DNA of 64,000 nucleotides from Eubacterium sp. (lineage in GTDB: Bacteria > Bacillota > Clostridia > Lachnospirales > Lachnospiraceae), in assembly GCA_024684035.1 (NCBI GenBank), contig JAIKXQ010000038.1, positions 28,299-92,298 on the forward strand, written 5' to 3'. Positions 8,293-18,176 of the stretch are shown piece by piece (positions within the stretch are counted from its first letter, which is position 1; each line of letters begins with the position of its first letter). Position numbers and translations under genes: made by a program. The notes below the pieces were generated by a model. The model was not told the origin of the DNA and ran no database searches. It saw only the letters and a program-made list of their open reading frames with translations.

Positions 8293-10155
8293 TTACTTCT
8301 TTTGCTTTTTGTCTTTCTTGTCTTTTTCTTTTTTGTCCTTGGATTTCTGGTTTTTCTTCGCAGCCTTGGATTTCTTGCGCAGAGAAATCACCTCAGGAAG
8401 GACATACTTGTTCTGATATGCGTCGAACTCTTCCACAAATTCATTCTGCGTTCCGTCCTTAAGTTCATTGAGATATCCGTGGATCTCAAAGGAGGAGTTC
8501 TTAGTCTGGATGATGCAGACAGCCACGTTGGAGCAGTGATCGGACACTCTCTCCACATTGGTGATGTAATCCGTAAGAAGGATTCCAAGTTCCACGCGGC
8601 ATTCGCCGGCCTGGAGTCTGTCGATGTGTCGGTTCTTGATCTCCTTGGTAAGATCGTCGATCACCTCTTCCAGAGGCTCCACGTTTCTGGCGAGGACATC
8701 GTCATCACTCTCGAAACTATCGATGGTAAGGGAGAGGATCTCCTCCAGGGCAGCTTTGAGAACTTTGATCTCGCTCTGCGCCTTACTGGAGAACTTCAGT
8801 CCCTGCTTATTCATATCGCTGGCGAGCTGCGCCATATTGATGGCGTGGTCACCGATTCGCTCGAAGTCATTGATGCTGTGAAGCATCTCGGAAACAGCGT
8901 CGTTGTCTGCCTCCGTCATATCCTTGCTGGAAAGACGGATCAGGAAGGTATCCAGCTCATCCTCGAGATAGTCGAGCTGCTGCTCCATGGCAATGATCTT
9001 CTGCACCTCATTCTCGTCGAAATTCTCGAAGACACGGAGTGCCTTGATAAAGGACTTCTTCGCCAGATGTGCCATTGCCACCGTCTTGTCACGACACTGC
9101 TGTACTGCGAGACCGGGGGAAAGAAGAAGTCGTTCGTCCAGAAGTACGGATTTTCTCTCCTCCTCTTCTTCCTCCTCTTCCTGAACGCTGAACATTCTCT
9201 CGACCAGCACACAAAGTCTGTGGGAGAAGGGCAGAAGGATCAGGATGGTACCGATATTGAAAATTGTATGGAATACCGCGATCTGGAAAGCATTGATGTT
9301 CCGGCCGAAGATCGGCAGACTCACCGCATAGCGGGCAACCATGTAGGCAGCCAGCCAGATTATCGTTCCGAGGATCTTGATGAGTATGTGAAGCGTCGGC
9401 ACACGTTTCGCCTTCTTGCTGACACCGATACCGGAGAGGATCGCTGTCACGCAGGTTCCGATATTCGCACCCATGACAAGGGGAATCGCCATACCGAAAC
9501 TGATCTGTCCCGTGAGAGCCAGTGCCTGGAGTACACCGATGGCCGCAGCGGAAGACTGAATCACACCGGTGAAGGCTGTACCGATCAGAACACCCATGAA
9601 CGGATTGTCAAAGGCGATCAGGAAACTCTGGAACTCCGGCATATCCGCAAGCGGAGATACCGCGTCGGACATCAGCGTCATGCCGTACATAAGAACGGCA
9701 AAGCCAACCATAATCGTTCCGACGTCTTTCTTCTTCTGCTGTTTGCTTCCCATGATCAGGATCACGCCGAACATGGCAACCAGCGGCGAGAAGTTCTGAG
9801 GCTTGAGCATGGAAATCGCGAAATTCTCAGAAGAGAGTCCGTTCAGGGAAAGGATCCATGCCGTCAGTGTGGTTCCGATATCAGAACCCATGATCACATG
9901 TACGGTCTGACTGAACTCCATGATTCCGGAGTTTACGAGACCCACGAGCATAACTGTCAATGCCGAGGACGACTGAATCGCAATCGTGATTCCGGCGCCG
10001 AGTGCAAGACTCTTAAATGGATTCGATGTAAGCTTCTTGAGAACACTCTCAAGACGTCCGCCCGCCATCTTCTCCAGATAGTTTGACATGATGTTCATTC
10101 CAAAGAGAAAAAATGCCAGACCACCTATCATCGAAAACAAATTATAAATACTCAT
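8293..10155 (-). CDS. Na/Pi cotransporter family protein with PhoU-like C-terminal domain
   Basis: GLAFFLFGMNIMSNYLE, ITIAIQSSSALTVMLVG, MGSDIGTT, GVIQSSAAAIGV; start MSIYN preceded by GGAGG. Confidence 0.92.
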   Translation of the reverse strand: MSIYNLFSMIGGLAFFLFGMNIMSNYLEKMAGGRLESVLKKLTSNPFKSLALGAGITIAIQSSSALTVMLVGLVNSGIMEFSQTVHVIMGSDIGTTLTAWILSLNGLSSENFAISMLKPQNFSPLVAMFGVILIMGSKQQKKKDVGTIMVGFAVLMYGMTLMSDAVSPLADMPEFQSFLIAFDNPFMGVLIGTAFTGVIQSSAAAIGVLQALALTGQISFGMAIPLVMGANIGTCVTAILSGIGVSKKAKRVPTLHILIKILGTIIWLAAYMVARYAVSLPIFGRNINAFQIAVFHTIFNIGTILILLPFSHRLCVLVERMFSVQEEEEEEEERKSVLLDERLLLSPGLAVQQCRDKTVAMAHLAKKSFIKALRVFENFDENEVQKIIAMEQQLDYLEDELDTFLIRLSSKDMTEADNDAVSEMLHSINDFERIGDHAINMAQLASDMNKQGLKFSSKAQSEIKVLKAALEEILSLTIDSFESDDDVLARNVEPLEEVIDDLTKEIKNRHIDRLQAGECRVELGILLTDYITNVERVSDHCSNVAVCIIQTKNSSFEIHGYLNELKDGTQNEFVEEFDAYQNKYVLPEVISLRKKSKAAKKNQKSKDKKEKDKKDKKQKK

Positions 10156-10239
10156 TTTTTCCTCCAAAACGGAGGCCGCAGACGCGTCCCCCGTTTCATC
10201 AATTCTTTTGTTTAGTTGTGCGCGGTGCCCGGATCAGCA

Positions 10240-11388
10240 TCATTTGTCTTCCATTCCGTTGATCTGAACATCCAGAAGGTGCTCCTCCAGCTGAAGAGCA
10301 TGGATCTGCTCACCTATCCCGGCCGTCTGCAGATACGCGGCCGCCGCCTCATTGTCTGTCTTCAGGAATCCCTTCGTGAATGCGTCCGGAAGCATGAATT
10401 TCTTCTCGCCGGCAGCAAACTTCACCGTCAGCCGCTGTCCGTCCCGGGCTGTGATTTCACCATCCCCGAACCGGCTGTGCCGCACCGGAACTCCAGTCAG
10501 ATCCGGTTCTTTCATCGAAAGCTTCTTCTTCTCGAGATTCCGGATCTTTGTCCTGCAGCTGCGAAGCTGCATCTTCAAAAGCGCCTCCTCACGGTCTTTG
10601 GCCTCGTCCGCAGCAGATTTCTTACGTCTGCGCTTCTTCGGAGCCGCAGTTCTCTCATCGTAGAGCTCATAGTTGTGCGCACAATAGATGATATCGAAGG
10701 CGAGGATATGATTCTCACTGTCTACTTCCGTGACGGAACTATCGTCCGTCTCGTCCGCTTCCTCCTCCAGGCGGGCATCCACCTTCTTCAGCAGATCCTC
10801 CTGTTGAATCAGCTCCGTCGTCAGCTGATCACACATCCTGTAATAATTCGGAATACTGAGAAGTTCATTCTCGATGATCGGCTCCTCAAATCCCACATAT
10901 TCGGCAAAAGCCTTGGCCTCGTCCTCCCGAAACAGATAGTTATCCTCGGGATCCACAAAGCTCAGATAAAGAATAGCCGCGGTGATGTTCTGATGATATT
11001 TCCATTTCTCCGCGTCCACACTGCGAAGAAGATCATTCATCGTCCGGACAAAGACCTCCGCCTTTGTCTGCCTGACAGCATAATCCGATTCATCCGGAGC
11101 GAGCAGCGCGCGAAAAGCCTCTCTGACAGCGTCCTCGATCTCGGGGCCTTTGCTGCAGAGAAACGCAACTCCCTGGATCGGCTGGAAAGAAGCATCACTG
11201 ATCAGATTCTCCTCTCCCTCCATGGCTCTCTTGAACATCTCACCGAAATGCTCCGCATTCTGATCCCAGTATTTCTGAAAATTACTGATTACAGACCACT
11301 TGGCGATTTCATGTCTCTCTGTGTTATTCAGTGCTTCGTATCTCTCTGAATAATTATCGAATATCTTCTGCAGGCGATCGTTATCCAT
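10240..11388 (-). CDS. Conserved hypothetical protein with C-terminal PcrA/UvrD-type Tudor-like segment
   Basis: VPVRHSRFGDGEITARDGQRLTVKFAAGEKKFMLPDAF. Confidence 0.75.
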   Translation of the reverse strand: MDNDRLQKIFDNYSERYEALNNTERHEIAKWSVISNFQKYWDQNAEHFGEMFKRAMEGEENLISDASFQPIQGVAFLCSKGPEIEDAVREAFRALLAPDESDYAVRQTKAEVFVRTMNDLLRSVDAEKWKYHQNITAAILYLSFVDPEDNYLFREDEAKAFAEYVGFEEPIIENELLSIPNYYRMCDQLTTELIQQEDLLKKVDARLEEEADETDDSSVTEVDSENHILAFDIIYCAHNYELYDERTAAPKKRRRKKSAADEAKDREEALLKMQLRSCRTKIRNLEKKKLSMKEPDLTGVPVRHSRFGDGEITARDGQRLTVKFAAGEKKFMLPDAFTKGFLKTDNEAAAAYLQTAGIGEQIHALQLEEHLLDVQINGMEDK

Positions 11389-11648
11389 ACAAGCCTCCCG
11401 TTCTGTAAACCTTTCCTGTGCCGTCCTACAGCTGTTCTGTCCGCATCCTTCTTAACCATCACCCACCCGGTGAGTGATACGATCTGCCGGAAGAAAAAGC
11501 ATCTGCCACAAAAATTGTCACACTGGTTCAACCTATACCGAAAACCGTCACTATCCCTCTCAGTTTCAATTCTATAACCCACGGCCCATGACGTCAAGAA
11601 TTTATACCTGCAGCTTGTCGCCCAACCAACTTCCCCCTGTGAGCGCCG

Positions 11649-11700
11649 CAGAGCGTTTTGTCTCATAGAGAATGCGAAGCAATTTCCTATGAGACAAAGA
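11649..11700. repeat. F1 repeat, short form
   Basis: TTTGTCTCATAG/CTATGAGACAAA (11657-11668/11687-11698) with inner AATGCGAAGCAATT. Confidence 0.85.
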
Positions 11701-11721
11701 AGAGGAGCCATAGGCTCCCCC

Positions 11722-12537
11722 TCATCTCTCGGTTTCTGTTGAAAGCAGAATCCGGTCATTATTAAATTTTTCACCCGCGTTATCCGCGAATTTCCGGAGA
11801 AGATCATCCACCGTCATATGGGACCTCTCTTCTCCGCTGACATCGAAAACAATTCTTCCCGCGTCCATCATCAGCGTGCGGTTGCCAAGCTCAAGAGCCT
11901 GGTTCATATTGTGAGTGACCATCAGGCAGGTAATATTTCTTTCCTTTACAATCTGCTTTGTCAGCTCCAGCACCTTGGACGCTGTGGCCGGATCCAGAGC
12001 CGCCGTGTGCTCATCCAGAAGAAGCACCTTCGGTGTCACCATGGTTGCCATCAAAAGGGTCAGTGCCTGCCTCTGTCCTCCGGACAACAGCCCGACAGGA
12101 TTTTTCATCCGGTCTTCCAGCCCCATATCCAGCAGGGAGAGCTGCTCTCTGAAATACTTTCTCTCACGATTGCTGATCATGCTGAACACACCTTTTCTGT
12201 GGTTCGAAGCCCGCAGAAAAGCGATGGCCAGATTTTCCTCAATGGTCATGTGCGGAGCCGTTCCCATGAGCGGATCCTGAAAGAGCCGTCCGATGAATAC
12301 GCTTCTCTTGTGCTCCTCCATAAAGGTGATCTCCCGGCCGTCGAGAATCACGTTTCCCGCATCCGGAAAAAAGCTTCCCGCGATTGCATTAAACATGGTG
12401 GATTTTCCGGCTCCGTTGGAGCCTACCACCGTCGCGAAATCTCCATCGTTCATCCGGAGATTCAAATCTGTGAGCGCCTTTTTTTCATTTACCGTTCCGG
12501 CGTTGAATGTTTTTGCAATATGAATCAGTTCAAGCAT
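11722..12537 (-). CDS. ABC transporter ATP-binding protein (TrpXYP-type)
   Basis: GSNGAGKSTMFNAIAG, LLSGGQRQALTLLMAT, VLLLDEHTAALDP; start MLELIHIAK with GGAGG upstream. Confidence 0.9.
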   Translation of the reverse strand: MLELIHIAKTFNAGTVNEKKALTDLNLRMNDGDFATVVGSNGAGKSTMFNAIAGSFFPDAGNVILDGREITFMEEHKRSVFIGRLFQDPLMGTAPHMTIEENLAIAFLRASNHRKGVFSMISNRERKYFREQLSLLDMGLEDRMKNPVGLLSGGQRQALTLLMATMVTPKVLLLDEHTAALDPATASKVLELTKQIVKERNITCLMVTHNMNQALELGNRTLMMDAGRIVFDVSGEERSHMTVDDLLRKFADNAGEKFNNDRILLSTETER

Positions 12538-13501
12538 CTGCGGATCCTCCTTTTCCCATAATACCCGCCGCAGATCCCATGCTCTGCTGAAGCTGTCTGT
12601 GCTTGCGGAGTTTGAGAGCAACCAGCTGGCGGATTCTGGGAATCGTGAGGGCCAGGGCAACAATGGCCGCAGACACCAGTTTGAAAGCCTCTGTAGGAAT
12701 ATTCAGTCTGAGAGCCATGGACATGATCAGACGATAAAGAATCGAACCGATCACGACGCCGAAAATCCTCAGAAGCATACTTCCTTTCCGGAAAAAGACA
12801 TCTCCGATGACCAGCGAAGCCAGAGCGATGGTTACCATACCGGTTCCAAGGTTGATATCACTGGTTCCGTTAATCTGTCCAACCAGGGCTCCCGCCATTC
12901 CGGTCAGCGCATTGGAAAAAACAAGTCCACAGACAATCATCACTGCAGGATTGATGGATGAGGCTCTCACCATGGCCGGGCTGTCGCCGGTGGCACGGAT
13001 GGAGAGTCCAAGTCTTGTTCCAAGGAAGAGATGAATCCCTATACATACGAAGAAAAGAATCAGTGCCAGGAGGATCAGATTGCTCCACTGTTTCCAGACG
13101 CGGCCCTCCGACAGGGAGGCAAACATATCGAAGATCGTATCCGAACCGAAGATCGAGACATTGGAAGAGAAGCCCATCACCGCCAGATTGACAGTATAGA
13201 GTCCCGTATTCACGATAATTCCGGCGAGGATACTCTCGACGCCCAGTTTGGTCTGCAGGAATGCGGTGACAAAACCGGAGAGCATTCCGGCGGCCATTCC
13301 GAGAACAACAGCCAGAACCGGATGCCCAGAGATGGTGACCATAGCCCCCACCGCGCAGCCAAGGGTATAACAGCCGTCTGTGGAAAGATCACAGATATTC
13401 AATATGCTGAAACTGATAAACAATGACAGCGCAACCAGCGAATAAATGAGTCCAAGCTCAAGCGCCGTCTGTATGATCCCGATGGATAAAAAACCTGACA
13501 A
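12530..13501 (-). CDS. ABC transporter permease (TrpXYP-type)
   Basis: Multi-TM permease; overlaps the ATPase start by 8 bp. Confidence 0.88.
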   Translation of the reverse strand: MSGFLSIGIIQTALELGLIYSLVALSLFISFSILNICDLSTDGCYTLGCAVGAMVTISGHPVLAVVLGMAAGMLSGFVTAFLQTKLGVESILAGIIVNTGLYTVNLAVMGFSSNVSIFGSDTIFDMFASLSEGRVWKQWSNLILLALILFFVCIGIHLFLGTRLGLSIRATGDSPAMVRASSINPAVMIVCGLVFSNALTGMAGALVGQINGTSDINLGTGMVTIALASLVIGDVFFRKGSMLLRIFGVVIGSILYRLIMSMALRLNIPTEAFKLVSAAIVALALTIPRIRQLVALKLRKHRQLQQSMGSAAGIMGKGGSADA

Positions 13502-13535
13502 ATCCTATGTCCTCCTGATACATCATTCTTACTTT

Positions 13536-14633
13536 TTATTTCTCAAAACTCTTATCTGTTTTGATCGCACTTACCTCTGTACAGTAAGGCATAAATGCCT
13601 CCTGAATTTTTGTCATGTCCAGGCCCAGCTCTGTCACTACGTCAGTATTAACCTTTGCAATACCATTGTCGAAAGTCTTAACCGGTGTTGTGGCCGGATC
13701 TGCTCCGTTCACAAGAATGTCTGCAGCCATATCCGCAGTCTCTTTTCCGAGGTTTGCGTAGTCAACACCGTATCCGCAGAATGCTCCGTTCAGAGCGAAG
13801 GAGTCAGCGCCTGCGTAATGCTTGATTCCTGCCTTGATGAAGGACTTGTAGATCGCAAGCTCTGCTGTCATAACCGTGTTGTCTGTAGGTGTAAATACCA
13901 CATCGACCCCCTCTGCGATCATTGCATTTGCTGCATCTGTGATACCTGTTGTGTCTGTACCGGTCTTCTCGATATATTTCACACCCTTCTTGTCCAGATA
14001 TGCCTTTGCATCCTTGATGGCCTGCTCGGAAGCATCCTCACTGTTGGAATACAGAAGGCCGACATAATCGGTGTCCGGATCCTCTGCAAAAATCAGATCC
14101 ATGATCGCGTCTGTATTCAGCACGTCAGAAGTACCTGTGATATTTGCCCCCGGTGCGTCCATGGCTTTGACAAGCTGTGCGCCTACCGGATCGGAGCATG
14201 CAGCGAACACAATCGGAATCGGATCGTTCTTTGTGGCTGTCTGCATGATCTGCGCTGTCGGTGTCGCGATCGGAATGATCAGATCCACCTTGTCGCTGAT
14301 CAGCTGGGAAGCGATCTGCTGAAGAACGGTTCCGTCCGCCTGTCCGTTAAACGTGTAATCCTCATAGTCGAAGACAACACCGAGTTCTTTTGCCTTTGCG
14401 TCCAGCTCCTTCTCGATGTTCTGCTCAATCTGATTCAGAGAAGCATCGTCTACGAGCTGTACGATACCAACCTTGTATACCTTTCCTTCCTCTACGGAAG
14501 CGGCTGCGGAAGAAGCTTTGCTCTCCTCCTTGCCGGATGCAGACGAACTGCCGGTTGATCCACAGGCCGCCAGAGCGATTGTCATAGTTCCTGCCAGAAT
14601 TGCTGCTGCGATTTTCTTTGCTGTTTTTCTCAT
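13536..14633 (-). CDS. ABC transporter substrate-binding lipoprotein (TrpX/PF04392-like)
   Basis: Lipobox TIALAACGSTG; VYKVGIVQLVDDASLNQIEQNIEKELDAKAKELG. Confidence 0.9.
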   Translation of the reverse strand: MRKTAKKIAAAILAGTMTIALAACGSTGSSSASGKEESKASSAAASVEEGKVYKVGIVQLVDDASLNQIEQNIEKELDAKAKELGVVFDYEDYTFNGQADGTVLQQIASQLISDKVDLIIPIATPTAQIMQTATKNDPIPIVFAACSDPVGAQLVKAMDAPGANITGTSDVLNTDAIMDLIFAEDPDTDYVGLLYSNSEDASEQAIKDAKAYLDKKGVKYIEKTGTDTTGITDAANAMIAEGVDVVFTPTDNTVMTAELAIYKSFIKAGIKHYAGADSFALNGAFCGYGVDYANLGKETADMAADILVNGADPATTPVKTFDNGIAKVNTDVVTELGLDMTKIQEAFMPYCTEVSAIKTDKSFEK

Positions 14634-14699
14634 AATTACCTTCTTTCTCAGGTGCCCCTTACCTGTCGTAAAAATAGTCTGTGCGCAGTCAGCGGTTTC

Positions 14700-14965
14700 C
14701 AGGCATAAAAAAAAGCCTTTCCCCCATGGAACATGGGACAAAAGCCAAACTTCTGCGATACCACCCAAATTGACGTCTGCGACGCCCGCTCACTTACACA
14801 CCATCATGCGTACCCGATTGATAACGGATGGGTTCCCGTCGACATCTACTGAGCGAATGATATCCGCCGTTCAAGCCGCCCTCAGAAGTCCATTCATCAA
14901 AGACCTGTCTGCTGCAATCCCATCACCTGCAACTCTCTTAGAGACAGTGAATCAATGACTACTAC
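14700..14965 (-). promoter_or_regulatory. T-box leader, predicted tryptophan specifier (UGG)
   Basis: T-box core GGGTGGTATCGC (14755-14766), 15-bp terminator plus T7 (14706-14746), specifier GAA-TGG-AC (TGG at 14890-14892). Confidence 0.88.
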
Positions 14966-14987
14966 TCTTCCTCAAAGGTTTATACTG

Positions 14988-15016
14988 ATTATAATAAAAC
15001 GGCCTGCGGATGTCAA
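14988..15016 (-). promoter_or_regulatory. Consensus housekeeping promoter of the T-box operon
   Basis: TTGACA (15011-15016), 17-bp spacer, TATAAT (14988-14993). Confidence 0.85.
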
Positions 15017-15028
15017 CATCGCAGGCCG
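14996..15028 (-). terminator. punA intrinsic terminator overlapping the T-box promoter
   Basis: CGGCCTGCGATGT/ACATCCGCAGGCCG then TTTTATTAT on the minus strand. Confidence 0.75.
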
Positions 15029-15068
15029 CTTTCTTTTGAGTTTTTTGTCGTTTTTCCTGCCTTTCGGC

Positions 15069-15890
15069 TTACATTTTGCGGACAGCTTCCAGAAGGAGCT
15101 TTCTGAATTGCGGTGCCGCCTCATCGGCAGCCGCTGCCACTTCCTCATGGGACAGTTTCTTATGAGAGAGTCCCGCTGCCGCATTGGTGATACAGGAAAT
15201 CCCACAGACACGGAAGCCGCAGTGCACCGCCGCAATCGTCTCCACAGCCGTACTCATGCCGACCGCACAGCCCCCCAGCTCGCGGAACATCCGCACCTCC
15301 GCCGGTGTCTCATACTGAGGTCCGGGATTCTGAAGATAAACGCCTTCCCGAAGAGTGAACCCGCACTCTGCAGCGCTCTCCCGGATCAGCATGGACAATT
15401 CTTCGTCGTAAGCCGCACTCATATCCGGAAACCGGGTGCCAAGACTCGCCGGATTCGCTCCGCGAAGAGGAGATGGCACAAAGGTGGAAATCTGATCGGT
15501 GATCAGCATCAGATCCCCCGGCCGGTATTCTTCTCTGAGTCCTCCGGCCGCATTGGTGAGCACAAGAATGTCAGCTCCCATCTGCCGCATCAGACGAACC
15601 GGAAGAACCACTTCTTCCGGAGAATAGCCCTCGTAGAGATGTACACGCCCCTGCATGACCACAAGGGGTGTCTCCCCTGCATAGCCGAATACAAAGCGTC
15701 CCTCATGTCCGGCCACTGTGGATACCGGAAAGCCCGGGATATCTCTGTATTCAATCACGGCTTTCTGATCAATCTCTTCCACAAAATCTCCGAGTCCGGA
15801 GCCGAGCACGATCGCAACCCTCGGCCGGAACGGAATCCTGTCTTCCACCGCCTTCCGGCAATTTTCAAGTTTCACTTCTGTGTCTGTCAT
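15069..15890 (-). CDS. punA: Purine-nucleoside phosphorylase
   Basis: VAIVLGSGLGDFVEE, VVMQGRVHLYEGYSPEEVVLPVRLM, NAAGGLRE. Confidence 0.93.
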   Translation of the reverse strand: MTDTEVKLENCRKAVEDRIPFRPRVAIVLGSGLGDFVEEIDQKAVIEYRDIPGFPVSTVAGHEGRFVFGYAGETPLVVMQGRVHLYEGYSPEEVVLPVRLMRQMGADILVLTNAAGGLREEYRPGDLMLITDQISTFVPSPLRGANPASLGTRFPDMSAAYDEELSMLIRESAAECGFTLREGVYLQNPGPQYETPAEVRMFRELGGCAVGMSTAVETIAAVHCGFRVCGISCITNAAAGLSHKKLSHEEVAAAADEAAPQFRKLLLEAVRKM

Positions 15891-15954
15891 TCTCTGCCTC
15901 CTCTTGTTATTAAGAATCTGAGTGTATCGCCTTTACTCGTCGCGCGAACCAATA

Positions 15955-16225
15955 CGCGGAAGGGGACAAAGTCATACAGCGCGAACGATAGGATGCGAAG
16001 GTTCGAACAATTAGTTCGCGTAAGTTCCAGAGCATACGCGTTCACGCGTCGCTCTCGTCCTCAGCGCTCCGCCGCTTATTCAGGTGCTCCGCCAAAACTC
16101 GCGCACTTTGCATTAATGCCCTTCGGGCGATGTACAAAGTGCGCTCAAACATGTCTCCCGCACCTGTGCTATGCTCGCGCTTCGGTCTCCGCTTCCAAGC
16201 GTTCGCGCCGCATGACTCTGGTACT
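15955..16225. repeat. F2 intergenic repeat (copy b) with inverted tail at its start
   Basis: ACGCGTCGCTCTCGTCCTCAGCGCTCCGCCGC ... GCCCTTCGGGCGATGTACAAAG ... CTATGCTCGCGCTTC; 15955-15993 resembles 25455-25491. Confidence 0.65.
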
Positions 16226-16284
16226 TACGCTGGTTATGCATCCCCCCAAGAGAGATCAAAAGATAAAGTTGAAAGATCCGGCAC

Positions 16285-16758
16285 TCACGCAAGCAGTGCA
16301 TCCCTCATCATGATGATTGCGTTCTCCACCGGGCTCGTATAGTAATTTTTCCGGAGTCCTGTCCGAACGAAACCTGCATGCTCATACAGGCGGATGGCCG
16401 TTTCATTGCTCTCTCTCACTTCGAGAAAGATTCTCGTGATCCCGGCCGCGAGAGTACGGCGGATCAGTTCGTCCACCAGCAGCCGGCCGATTCCGGCTCT
16501 TCTGTATTCCTTCTGAACGGAGACGTTTGTGATGTCTCCCTCATCCGGGATTCCATAGGCGCCGATGTATCCGCAGATCTCCGTTTCCCCGGCTTCTGTA
16601 CTCTCGGCCACGAGGAAATATACTCCCTCTCTTTTCAGGAAATCGGAAAAACTCTTCCTGCTCCAGGGTGTGGAGAAATTCTCTTTCTCAATCTGTGCAA
16701 CCCGGTCCAGGTCTTCCTCGCACATCGGTCTGATCACGATCTGTTGTTCTTCGGACAT
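16285..16758 (-). CDS. rimI: Ribosomal protein S18-alanine N-acetyltransferase
   Basis: GNAT fold: ITNVSVQKEYRRAGIGRLLVDELIRR; next to tsaB/tsaE. Confidence 0.9.
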   Translation of the reverse strand: MSEEQQIVIRPMCEEDLDRVAQIEKENFSTPWSRKSFSDFLKREGVYFLVAESTEAGETEICGYIGAYGIPDEGDITNVSVQKEYRRAGIGRLLVDELIRRTLAAGITRIFLEVRESNETAIRLYEHAGFVRTGLRKNYYTSPVENAIIMMRDALLA

Positions 16759-16776
16759 ATCTTCTCCCTCGTATAG

Positions 16777-17553
16777 CTAGTCTTCGTAGCTGTCGCCTGC
16801 GCCGTAGTCCGCAGGGCGAAGTCTCGCCGACTTTTCTTCCATCTCGCGCATGGAACGTCCCTTTTCTGCCTGCTCCCGCTCAGCCTGGGACACTCTCAGG
16901 TATTCCGGACTGTGTTCTGCCGCAGACACGTACTTTCCTTCGCTGTAATAGACGCTTCCCAGCTCTGCCACCGCAGCGGCCCTCTGTCTGTTCAGGTGTC
17001 CCGGTGCCTCTGCCCAGGGAACCGTGAGGTTTTCCGACAGGTAACTGCGGTTCGGTTCCACGCCGTCTCCGAGAACAGTCACTTTCTCGCCGAGGGCATT
17101 CAGTTCCCGCACAAGTTCTTCCACAGAGACTGCACACTGTTCTTTTACAACTTCCAGCCGGTGATCCCGGAATCTGCAGATTCCGGTGTATACCTGGGCT
17201 CTTCTCGCATCCATCATGGGAACGATGAGTCCCTCTGTGTCAAAAAGGTTATTTGCCAGGCCGTAGATCGTCGGCACCTCAATGACGGGCTTGTCAAGGG
17301 CAAGCCCCAGCCCCTTGGCTGTCGCGGAACCGATACGGAGCCCCGTGAAGGAGCCGGGTCCTGCGGCAATGGCAATCGCATCGACGGATTCCAGTTCCAG
17401 GCCGATCATCTGAACGATGGTATCAAGCATGGGAAGGAGCGTCTGTGAGTGTGTCTTTTTGTAATTGACGGTATAATCCGCCACCAGCTGCCCATCTTCC
17501 ATAAGGGCAACAGACGCTGTCATCCCCGAGCTGTCCAGTGCAAGTATCTTCAT
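16777..17553 (-). CDS. tsaB: tRNA t6A biosynthesis protein TsaB
   Basis: MKILALDSSGMTASVAL, AAGPGSFTGLRIG. Confidence 0.93.
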   Translation of the reverse strand: MKILALDSSGMTASVALMEDGQLVADYTVNYKKTHSQTLLPMLDTIVQMIGLELESVDAIAIAAGPGSFTGLRIGSATAKGLGLALDKPVIEVPTIYGLANNLFDTEGLIVPMMDARRAQVYTGICRFRDHRLEVVKEQCAVSVEELVRELNALGEKVTVLGDGVEPNRSYLSENLTVPWAEAPGHLNRQRAAAVAELGSVYYSEGKYVSAAEHSPEYLRVSQAEREQAEKGRSMREMEEKSARLRPADYGAGDSYED

Positions 17554-17981
17554 TCTTTCATTCCCTCAACGCTAATCTCTCTGTAATCAAAACCTTTTTC
17601 CGGCACTTTCCGGATCCGGATGCGGATCACGTCTTCCGGAAGTAGTTCACGGATCATGTCCGCCCACTCGATCAGGCAGACTCCGTCTCCGTTAAAGTAC
17701 TCGTCGTAACCGATTTCTTCCATTTCTTCCGGCTCTTCAATCCGGTATACATCAAAGTGATACAGCGGCAACCGGCCGTCCGTGTATTCCTGCACGATTG
17801 TAAACGTGGGGCTGCTGACCGGCTCGGTAATTCCGAGTCCCTCTGCCAGACCCTTGGCAAATACAGTCTTACCAACGCCCAGATCTCCGTCCAGGGTAAA
17901 AATCTGCCCGGGCACTGCCTCCAGTCCAAGCTTTTGCGCAAAAGCAAAGGTCTCTTCCGGGCTGTTCGTCTCTATAATCAT
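17550..17981 (-). CDS. tsaE: tRNA t6A biosynthesis ATPase TsaE
   Basis: FTLDGDLGVGKTVFAKGLAEGLG, SPTFTIVQEY; start MIIETNSPEET after GAGAGAGGAA. Confidence 0.93.
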   Translation of the reverse strand: MIIETNSPEETFAFAQKLGLEAVPGQIFTLDGDLGVGKTVFAKGLAEGLGITEPVSSPTFTIVQEYTDGRLPLYHFDVYRIEEPEEMEEIGYDEYFNGDGVCLIEWADMIRELLPEDVIRIRIRKVPEKGFDYREISVEGMKE

Positions 17982-18176
17982 AGCTATTTCCTCTCTCTGA
18001 TCCCGTGTCCGCAAGCGTCCCATCCGAAGGAAGACAGAGCCATACACCTTCACACATGACTTTCCCTTCGGCACTCCGTTGCCTGATACAGGGACCAGAC
18101 GGCTCACGATAAACGGCTTTCATTTTATCATAAGTTCCTATATAATGACAGTAATCTTGACAAAGGAGGATTTCAA

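Noticed and set aside
8017-10086. 689-aa plus-strand ORF opposite the Na/Pi transporter
   Set aside because: Shadow ORF in a codon-biased gene; the minus strand carries a clear transporter.
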